Assembly (NCBI RefSeq): GCF_004799685.1
Contig: NZ_CP031311.1
Location: 806,001 to 870,000, forward strand
Reading direction: 5' to 3'
Origin: Halobellus limi
GTDB taxonomy: Archaea > Halobacteriota > Halobacteria > Halobacteriales > Haloferacaceae
DNA: 64,000 bases
Shown here in pieces: positions 57,869 through 64,000 of the stretch. The notes below the pieces were generated by a model that had not been told where the DNA came from, did no database searches, and worked only from the letters and a program-made list of their open reading frames with translations. Positions within the stretch are counted from its first letter, which is position 1. Every line of letters begins with the position of its first letter. The translations under genes and the position numbers were made by a program.

Positions 57869-59875
57869 ATGGACATCGACGACGTCAACGCCGTCGCGGT
57901 TCTCGGAGCGGGAAGTATGGGACACGGCATCGCCGAGGTGGTCGCACTCGCCGGCTTCGAGGTCCGCCTCCGCGACGTCGAGACGGAGTTCGTCGAGGAC
58001 GGCTACGAACAGATCGAGTGGTCGCTCGGGAAACTCGTCGAGCAGGGACAGATCGAGGAGGCGGACGCCGACGCGGCGCTCGACCGCATCTCGACGCACG
58101 TAGCGCTCGCGGAGGCGGTCCAGGACGTCGACGTCGTGATCGAGGCCGTGCCCGAGCAGATGGCGATCAAGAAGGACGTCTACGCCGACCTGGAGGCGGC
58201 CGCGCCCGACCGGACGGTCTTCGCGACGAACACCTCCAGCCTCTCGGTCACCGAACTGGCGGGCGTGACCGACCGCCCCGAGCGGTTCTGCGGGATGCAC
58301 TTTTTCAACCCGCCGGTGCGGATGGACCTCGTCGAGGTCATCTCCGGCGCGGAGACGAGCGAGGCGACCCTGGATCTGATCTCGGCGCTCGCCGAACGGC
58401 TGGGGAAGACGCCCGTCCGCGTCCACAAGGACAGCCCGGGGTTCATCGTCAACCGCGTACTTGCCCCGCTGATGAACGAGGCGGCCTGGATGGTCGAGGC
58501 CGGCGACGCGACGATCGAGGAGGTCGACTCGACGACGAAGTACGGGCTCGGCCTCCCGATGGGGAGTTTCGAGTTGGCCGATCAGGTCGGAATCGACGTG
58601 GGCTACCACGTCCTCGAGTACATGCACGAGGAGCTCGGTGACGCCTACCGTCCCTGTCCGCTGCTCGAATCGAAAGTCGAGGACGGGAAACTCGGCAGAA
58701 AGACCGGCGCGGGGTTCTACGACTACGAGTCGGGCGAGGGCGCACAGGTCCCCTCCGATCAGGTGCGCGAGGACGTGGCCGACCGACTCCTCGCTATGCT
58801 CGCGAACGAGGTCGCCGGGCTGATCGAAAACGACGTCGCCGACGCCGAGGCGATCGACACGGCGGTGAAACTCGGCGGTCGCTGGTCCGACGGCCCCGCG
58901 AAGATGGTCGACGACGCGGATCTGGAAGCCCTCCTCGACGTCCTCGACGGGCGGTACGAGGAGACCGGCGAGGAGCGCTACGCGGCCGTCTCGTACCTGC
59001 GCGAACTCGCCGAGACCGGCGGCGGCTTCCACGCGGGCGACGGCGATGGTGCGGATGGGTCGAGTGACTCCGAGGGCGACGCAGAGACGTACGACTACGA
59101 GGACCTCTCGGTCGAGGTCCGAGACCGCGTCGGTCACGTCGAACTGGACCGGGCCCACCGGATGAACACGATCACCGACGGCATCTTAGAGGAACTCCGC
59201 GACGTCGTCGAGCGCTTCGAGGACGACGAGGCAGTCCGGGCGATCCTGATCACCGGGACCGGCGATCGCGCGTTCTCCGCTGGGGCGGACATCCAGGCGA
59301 TGGCGGGCGGCGCGGGCGACGTCAACCGCGCGGCCGACCTCTCGCGGCTCGGTCAGGAGACGTTCGGCCGGCTGGAGTCCTCCCCGCTGCCGGTCGTCGC
59401 CGGCATCGACGGCTACTGTCTCGGAGGCGGGATGGAGCTCGCGATGGGCGCGGACCTCCGAATCGCCTCGGAACGCTCGGAGTTCGGCCAGCCCGAGCAC
59501 GACCTCGGCCTCCTGCCGGGGTGGGGCGGCACCGCCAGACTCCAGCGCATCGTCGGGATGGGGAGGGCGAAGGAGATCATCTTCACCGCCGACCGCTACG
59601 ACGCCGAGACGATGGCCGACTACGGCTTCGTCAACGAGGTGGTCGCGAACGACGAGTTCGACGAGCGGGCGTTCGAGTTCGCCCGCGACCTCGCCGCCGG
59701 ACCGCCGATCGCCCAGCGGTACACCAAGCGCGCGATGCACCGCGGCTGGGACGACGTCGACGCCGGCCTCGACGTGGAGGCGCAGTCGTTCGGGTTGCTC
59801 TTCGACACTGAAGATCTAATGGAGGGGATGACGGCGTTCATGGGCGACGGCGAGCCCGAGTTCGAGGGGAAGTGA
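57869..59875 (+). CDS. 3-hydroxyacyl-CoA dehydrogenase / enoyl-CoA hydratase fusion
   Basis: This 668-residue bifunctional protein has the dehydrogenase first: NAVAVLGAGSMGHGIAEVVALAG, FCGMHFFNPPVRMDLVEVI and VHKDSPGFIVNRVL. The hydratase half starts at about residue 415, with HVELDRAHRMNTITD, FSAGADIQAMAGG, and the catalytic glutamates in GGGMELA and FGQPEHDLGLLPGWGGTA. This order is reversed from bacterial FadB/FadJ and occurs in archaea. It would catalyse the hydration and oxidation steps of beta-oxidation or crotonyl-CoA/3-hydroxybutyryl-CoA conversion. An 85-nt gap precedes it after the AlkA gene. Confidence 0.93.
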   Translation: MDIDDVNAVAVLGAGSMGHGIAEVVALAGFEVRLRDVETEFVEDGYEQIEWSLGKLVEQGQIEEADADAALDRISTHVALAEAVQDVDVVIEAVPEQMAIKKDVYADLEAAAPDRTVFATNTSSLSVTELAGVTDRPERFCGMHFFNPPVRMDLVEVISGAETSEATLDLISALAERLGKTPVRVHKDSPGFIVNRVLAPLMNEAAWMVEAGDATIEEVDSTTKYGLGLPMGSFELADQVGIDVGYHVLEYMHEELGDAYRPCPLLESKVEDGKLGRKTGAGFYDYESGEGAQVPSDQVREDVADRLLAMLANEVAGLIENDVADAEAIDTAVKLGGRWSDGPAKMVDDADLEALLDVLDGRYEETGEERYAAVSYLRELAETGGGFHAGDGDGADGSSDSEGDAETYDYEDLSVEVRDRVGHVELDRAHRMNTITDGILEELRDVVERFEDDEAVRAILITGTGDRAFSAGADIQAMAGGAGDVNRAADLSRLGQETFGRLESSPLPVVAGIDGYCLGGGMELAMGADLRIASERSEFGQPEHDLGLLPGWGGTARLQRIVGMGRAKEIIFTADRYDAETMADYGFVNEVVANDEFDERAFEFARDLAAGPPIAQRYTKRAMHRGWDDVDAGLDVEAQSFGLLFDTEDLMEGMTAFMGDGEPEFEGK

Positions 59876-59972
59876 TACTGTCGGGCGCCGCCGAACGTGC
59901 CGCCGGCACCGACGGGCGAGAGGAACGGATGCGCCGTCTAGACTTATCACCGGGCCGTCCGACCGTGTAGGT

Positions 59973-60392
59973 ATGGTGTCACGAATCCTCGTCGCGATGG
60001 ACGACTCGGAGATGGCGGCGGAAGCACTGCGCCACGCGCTCGACGCGCACGGGGACGCGGAGATCACCGTGTTGGCCGTCGTCGGCGAGCCGTCGCAGCT
60101 GATGGGACGGGCGACGGCCATCGCGACGGCCGACGATCCCCGGAGGAAGGCCGAGGAGATCGCCGCGCCCGTGCTCGATCGCGCCCGAAAGATCGCCGAC
60201 GAGCACGGCCGGGAGATCACGACGTCCGTCGGGTACGGCGCGCCGGCGCGCGAGATCGTCAACCGCGCCGAGGAGTTCGACGCCGTCGTCATCGGCAGCC
60301 ACGGCGGGACGCTCCGCGATCGACTCATCGTCGGCGACGTCGCGAAGACGGTCGTCAACCGCTCGCCGGTGCCGGTGACCGTCGTTCGGTGA
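59973..60392 (+). CDS. Universal stress protein (UspA family)
   Basis: This 139-residue protein starts SRILVAMDDSEMAAEALRHAL (nucleotide-binding Asp) and ends VIGSHGGTLRDRLIVGDVAKTVVNRSPVPVTVV. The G-x2-G-x9-G(S/T) ATP motif is present as GSHGGTLRDRLIVGD but with Asp in the last position, so ATP binding may be weaker. Stand-alone UspA proteins are common in haloarchaea and respond to stress. No operon partner is seen. Confidence 0.9.
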   Translation: MVSRILVAMDDSEMAAEALRHALDAHGDAEITVLAVVGEPSQLMGRATAIATADDPRRKAEEIAAPVLDRARKIADEHGREITTSVGYGAPAREIVNRAEEFDAVVIGSHGGTLRDRLIVGDVAKTVVNRSPVPVTVVR

Positions 60393-60464
60393 GCCGTGCT
60401 CTCGGTCGGTCACGCTCCGCCGAACGTACGCGAAGCAGTGCCGCACCGCCCCCGTAACGGAATC

Positions 60465-60470
60465 TTTAAA
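60465..60470 (+). promoter_or_regulatory. TATA box for tRNA-Glu
   Basis: TTTAAA lies about 31 nt before the tRNA 5' end at 60499, the expected spacing for archaeal tRNA genes. gtatatc follows it at 60474-60480. Confidence 0.6.
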
Positions 60471-60498
60471 CGAGTATATCCGCCACGTGTGAATGCAG

Positions 60499-60573
<75 letters not shown>

Positions 60574-60701
60574 TTTCTCTCCTAACAAATCGCCGAGCGA
60601 CAGCGAGTTGGCTTGCGCGAGCTTCTCTCACTTCGATAGCGGACCGACTCACCTCCGCGACGCGTGAGGCTCCGACGGCGGAACTCATCACCGGCGGGAA
60701 C

Positions 60702-60706
60702 TATAC
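60702..60706 (+). promoter_or_regulatory. TATA-like box of the DNA methyltransferase gene
   Basis: The core tatac of aactatacg is about 27 nt before the ATG at 60731, predicting a leaderless message. Confidence 0.45.
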
Positions 60707-60730
60707 GTGACGCTCCGTATACACGTTCTA

Positions 60731-62044
60731 ATGGAGTCCCGGCATCGGATCCGCGTCGGCGACGCGAGCGATATGTCGGACGTCGCGGCGGACGCCGTCG
60801 ACCTCGTCGTCACCTCGCCGCCGTACCCGATGATCGAGATGTGGGACGAACAGTTCGCCGAGCAGTCGCCCGCGGTCGCGGCGGCGCTCGAAGACGGCGA
60901 CGGCGAGCGGGCGTTCGAGGCGATGCACGAGTGTCTCGACGGGGTCTGGAACGAGGTCGCGCGCGTGCTCGTCCCCGGCGGCATCGCGGCCGTCGTCGTC
61001 GGCGACGCCACCCGAACGTTCGGCGGCCGATACCGCGTGTATCCGAACCACGCCCGCGTGATCGAGGCGTTCGAGTCGGCCGGGTTCGACGCGCTGCCCG
61101 ACGTCCTCTGGCGGAAGCCGACGAACGCCGCCTCGAAGTTTCTCGGGAGCGGGATGGTGCCGCCGAACGCCTACGTGACGCTCGAACACGAGCACGTCCT
61201 CCTGTTCCGGAACGGATCCGCGAACCGGGAGTTCGATCCGGGCGCGACACGGCGCTACGAGTCGGCGTACTTCTGGGAGGAGCGCAACCGCTGGTTCTCG
61301 GACGTCTGGACCGACGTTCGGGGCACGAGCCAGGAACGAACCGACGAGCGGGAACACGGCGACGGACGGATTCCCGGCGACGGGCAGGCTCTCGAAGACG
61401 AAGGGACTCCCGGCGACGGTCGGGCTCTCGACAATGAACGCACCCCCGACGACGAACGGCCCTCGGAGGAAACGGCGGACGCCGCCGATCCGCCGGAGGA
61501 GGCCGCCGTGCCCGGAGCGGGCGGGGCGGTCGACCGCGAACGCACCGGCGCGTACCCCTTCGAGATCCCGTACCGGCTCGTCTGTATGCACTCCCTCTAC
61601 GGCGACACGGTCCTCGACCCGTTCCTCGGGACGGGGACGACGACGCTCGCGGCGATGGTCGCCGGTCGCGACTCCGTCGGCTACGAACTCGACCCCGGGA
61701 TGCTCTCGGCGCTCGGCGAGCGCGTCGGCGACCTCCCCGAGCGATCCCGGCGCGTCGTCGCAGCGCGCCTCGACGCGCATCGACGGTTCGTCCGGGAGGC
61801 GCGGGCGGACGGACTGACGTTCGACTACGAGGCGACGCACTACGACTTCCCGGTGCGGACGCGACAGGAGCGAGACATCAGGCTTCGCGTCGTCGACGAC
61901 GTCCAGCGGGTCGAATCCGGCGAGCGCGCGGGCGACGTCGAGCGAGCCGGGGCCGACGAGAACGCAGGCGACGTCGCAGACGGGGAGACGGAGTTCCGGG
62001 TGCAGCACGCCCCGGTCGGCGACGTCCCCGCCGGCGACTCATAG
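60731..62044 (+). CDS. DNA methyltransferase, m4C type (Zim-like, possibly CTAG)
   Basis: This 437-residue methyltransferase has motif IV as TSPPYP (residues ~31-36), the SPPY form typical of N4-cytosine enzymes, and the SAM-binding motif DPFLGTGTTTLAAM near residue 300, so the order is IV then I (beta class). It resembles the haloarchaeal CTAG methylase Zim (HVO_0794) in length and character, by memory. Residues ~200-275 are a low-complexity acidic insertion with repeated GDGRIPGDG, GTPGDGRALD units, and the C-terminal 40 residues are similar. No restriction gene is adjacent. Confidence 0.8.
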   Translation: MESRHRIRVGDASDMSDVAADAVDLVVTSPPYPMIEMWDEQFAEQSPAVAAALEDGDGERAFEAMHECLDGVWNEVARVLVPGGIAAVVVGDATRTFGGRYRVYPNHARVIEAFESAGFDALPDVLWRKPTNAASKFLGSGMVPPNAYVTLEHEHVLLFRNGSANREFDPGATRRYESAYFWEERNRWFSDVWTDVRGTSQERTDEREHGDGRIPGDGQALEDEGTPGDGRALDNERTPDDERPSEETADAADPPEEAAVPGAGGAVDRERTGAYPFEIPYRLVCMHSLYGDTVLDPFLGTGTTTLAAMVAGRDSVGYELDPGMLSALGERVGDLPERSRRVVAARLDAHRRFVREARADGLTFDYEATHYDFPVRTRQERDIRLRVVDDVQRVESGERAGDVERAGADENAGDVADGETEFRVQHAPVGDVPAGDS

Positions 62045-62055
62045 GGCGCGTGGCG

Positions 62056-63360
62056 TCAGTCCCGAAGTCCGTCTGCGACGCGCCGTGCGCGCCCGCGGAC
62101 GTCGTCGGCGTCGCCGGTCTGGAGGCCGCCGAAGGCCTCGTCGTAGACCACGTCGCCGTCGACCATCGTGAAGGTCACGTCGTCGCCGTGCGCCGAGAAG
62201 ACGAGGTGCGAGAGCGGGTCGAAGAGCGGCGTCGCGCGCGTCAGGTCGGTATCGAGCGCGATCACGTCGGCCTGCCAGCCCTCCCGGAGCGCCCCGACCC
62301 TCTCGAAGCCCGCCGCGCGGGCGCCGCCGAGCGTCGCCATCTCGAAGACAACCTGCGCGGGCGTGGCCCGCGGGTCCAGCCGATCGACCTTCTGGAGGAG
62401 GCTCGCCTGCCGCATCTCGGTGAAGGGATCGAGCGTGTTGTTGCAGGGCGGCCCGTCGTTGCCGAGCGCGACGCTGATCCCGCGGTCGAGGTAGTCCGCG
62501 ACCGGCGCGATTCCCGAGGCGAGCTTCATGTTCGAGGAGGGGCAGTAGGTGACGTGCGTCCCCGTCCGTTCGAGGATGTCGCGCTCGCGCTCGGTCGTGT
62601 GGACGCAGTGGGCGAGCACGACGTCCTCGCCGGTCAGGCCGACCTCGTCGAGCCACGCGATGTTCCGCATTCCCGTGTCGGACTCGACGGTTTCTATCTC
62701 CTCTCTGTTCTCGCTGGCGTGCGTGTGGATCCGGACGCCGTCGTAGCGGTCGGCGATCTCCCGCGCCCCGCGGAGGCACGCCTCGGTACAGCTCACGGCG
62801 AACCGCGGGGTGACCGCGTACCGGATCCGGCCGTCGGCCGCGCCGTGGTACGCCTCAAGCAGTCGCTCTGTCGATGCGAGCGCCTCGTCGGTGTCCTCTT
62901 TTAACCCCTCCGGCGCGCGTTTGTCCATCAGCACCTTCCCGAGTCGGCCGCGGATCCCGAGGTCGATCGCCGCCTCGAAGGCCGCCTCGGCGTGGCGGAC
63001 CGAGAGGTGGTCGATTGCGGTGGTCGTCCCGCTCTCCAGCAGTTCGAGGTAGCCGAGTTCGGCCGCCGTCCGCATCTCCTCGCGGTCGAGCGACGCCTCC
63101 ATCGGGAGCACGTGCTCGAAGAGCCACTCCAGGAGCGCCGTGTCGTCGGCGATCCCGCGGCCGACGCTCTGCACCGAGTGGACGTGGCCGCCGACGAGGC
63201 CCGGCGAGAGGAGGTCGAACTCCCGGACCGGACGGTCGGGGTAGGCGTCTTCGACGTCCGCGCGCGGTCCGACGGCTTCGATCGTTCCCTCCTCGACGAC
63301 GACCGCGCCCTCCTCGTAGACGGTCTCGGGGTCGGCGACGACGGTTCCTGCGAGCAGCAT
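62056..63360 (-). CDS. Amidohydrolase, MtaD/DadD-like adenosine (SAH/MTA) deaminase type
   Basis: This 434-residue metal-dependent hydrolase shows LLSPGLVGGHVHSVQSVGRG (the HxH metal pair as HVH), WLFEHVLPMEASL, IHTHASENREEIE, VLAHCVHTTERE and ALGNDGPPCNN near the end. The pattern matches the deaminase branch that acts on S-adenosylhomocysteine, 5'-methylthioadenosine or 5'-deoxyadenosine, releasing ammonia to give the inosine derivative. This could recycle methylation by-products. The start at 63360 is chosen, since the frame above it is shadow. It converges on the methyltransferase gene, 11 nt apart. Confidence 0.85.
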   Translation of the reverse strand: MLLAGTVVADPETVYEEGAVVVEEGTIEAVGPRADVEDAYPDRPVREFDLLSPGLVGGHVHSVQSVGRGIADDTALLEWLFEHVLPMEASLDREEMRTAAELGYLELLESGTTTAIDHLSVRHAEAAFEAAIDLGIRGRLGKVLMDKRAPEGLKEDTDEALASTERLLEAYHGAADGRIRYAVTPRFAVSCTEACLRGAREIADRYDGVRIHTHASENREEIETVESDTGMRNIAWLDEVGLTGEDVVLAHCVHTTERERDILERTGTHVTYCPSSNMKLASGIAPVADYLDRGISVALGNDGPPCNNTLDPFTEMRQASLLQKVDRLDPRATPAQVVFEMATLGGARAAGFERVGALREGWQADVIALDTDLTRATPLFDPLSHLVFSAHGDDVTFTMVDGDVVYDEAFGGLQTGDADDVRGRARRVADGLRD

Positions 63361-63442
63361 CCCACCTCTCCGAGTGGACGCGTCGACAAGTGCCTTGCGC
63401 TCGGTTTTCACCTCGCGCCCGCGTGGCGCCGCCCGGCGTTCC

Positions 63443-64000
63443 CTACCCGAGGAACGCCGGCGTCGCCGTCGGCAGCGAGATCAGCCACAGGCTCACGACG
63501 GTGTAGCCGATCATCACGAAGACGAACGGGTACTGGCTCCGGATCGCCTGCAGCCGACTCGGAAAGAGCCGGTAGGCGATCGAGTGCGCCACCCAGATCG
63601 CGACCAGGTGCCCGCCGAGGACGAAGGCGATGTTCAGCGCCGACACCCACGCCGGCAGGGCGAACACGATCGGATTCGTCGGCGCCGACAGCGGCGACGC
63701 GAGCACGGCCCACAGCGAGGGAGACAGAGAGAGGAAGAACGCGAAGTAGTGCGCGAGGTGATAGCCCGCCGCGACGACCAGCAGCGACGGCGCGAAGGCG
63801 ACCGCCAGTTCCCGGGGCGTCCGCGTCGTCAGGATCCGCGCCACGGCGACCCGCGCCGCAGCGAGGAACGCGCCGTAGAAGAGCGCGAACCCGCCGACGA
63901 AGAGGAACGCGTAGACGAGTATCGGCGGGACGCCGACGCCCGCGACGCTCCCGATCGCCGCGGCCCCCTGTTCGGTCGTGACGAAGCCGCTGAAGGTGAG
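63443..64000 (-). CDS. Multi-pass membrane protein, 5' partial
   Basis: The frame is open to the right edge of the window with no start codon, so the N-terminus is missing. The visible 185 residues hold about five membrane helices: VPPILVYAFLFVGGFALFYGAFLAAA, ELAVAFAPSLLVVAAGYHLAHYFAFFLSL, WVSALNIAFVLGGHLVAIWVAHSIAY and FVFVMIGYTVVSLWLISL. His-containing HLAHYFAF and GGHLVAIW segments could be metal or heme ligands, as in cytochrome-like or copper-related membrane proteins; this is speculation. Function unknown. Confidence 0.6.
   Translation of the reverse strand, partial: LTFSGFVTTEQGAAAIGSVAGVGVPPILVYAFLFVGGFALFYGAFLAAARVAVARILTTRTPRELAVAFAPSLLVVAAGYHLAHYFAFFLSLSPSLWAVLASPLSAPTNPIVFALPAWVSALNIAFVLGGHLVAIWVAHSIAYRLFPSRLQAIRSQYPFVFVMIGYTVVSLWLISLPTATPAFLG

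Overview
This window is chromosomal DNA from a halophilic archaeon of class Halobacteria. The evidence is acidic proteomes throughout, high GC with cga/cgacgac codon habits, a Bat-type helix-turn-helix regulator, ribosomal protein S17e, archease, Tat-dependent lipobox proteins, leaderless promoters with TATA boxes about 25-30 nt before start codons, and an archaeal N-glycosylation (agl) locus. I cannot name the genus from the sequence alone. The window starts inside an Lrp/AsnC-type gene and ends inside a membrane-protein gene, so both of those are partial.

Layout. 0-15.4 kb is ordinary core sequence: S17e, a propionyl-CoA carboxylase pair (pccB-pccX), two NSS-family sodium-coupled transporters, a TrkA-N protein, a DmdA/GcvT-like methyltransferase with a Bat-type regulator, a quinone-reductase-like MDR enzyme, sucC-sucD, a MazF-type toxin with its antitoxin, a CBS protein and a Tat lipoprotein resembling Tp34/P19 iron-transport proteins. 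15.4-48.6 kb is one large surface-glycan locus, bounded by aglB (oligosaccharyltransferase) and aglJ (first dolichol-phosphate glucosyltransferase). 48.6-64 kb is again core sequence: small conserved haloarchaeal proteins, a DUF502 membrane protein, archease, a membrane-anchored HTH protein, tRNA-Thr and tRNA-Glu, an AlkA-like glycosylase, a 3-hydroxyacyl-CoA dehydrogenase/enoyl-CoA hydratase fusion, UspA, an m4C-type DNA methyltransferase and an amidohydrolase.

The glycan locus has a GC-rich shell (glmU-like, glmS, aglF, aglM, aglG-like, a flippase, aglJ) supplying UDP-GlcNAc, UDP-glucose and uronic acid precursors. Its lower-GC interior (about 23.6-41.3 kb) carries a second flippase, several glycosyltransferases, epimerases, a sulfatase-superfamily enzyme and an IS6-type insertion sequence. 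The most notable unit is 23.7-32.5 kb: two convergent operons encoding a sialic-acid-like (nonulosonate) pathway. They hold a CapD/PglF-type 4,6-dehydratase, an SDR epimerase, a PseC-type aminotransferase, a NeuB/PseI synthase, a PseG-type hydrolase, an SpsF-type cytidylyltransferase, a sugar N-formyltransferase in place of the usual N-acetyltransferase, an unexplained FAH-family protein, and a KpsS-like glycosyltransferase that could attach the finished sugar. I infer that this cell decorates its S-layer N-glycan or another surface polymer with an N-formylated pseudaminic/legionaminic-type sugar. The exact stereoisomer cannot be read from sequence.

The interior is AT-richer, and CTAG tetranucleotides are about six times denser there than in the flanks by my count by eye. 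Both observations suggest that the interior was acquired or exchanged as a cassette between conserved aglB and aglJ anchors. Other structural curiosities are a 12-bp palindrome whose loop is a perfect four-tract G4/i-motif sequence near 56.2 kb, a VapC toxin remnant abutting aglB, paired hairpins near 48.8 kb, and a 26-nt tandem repeat across a stop codon near 7.9 kb.
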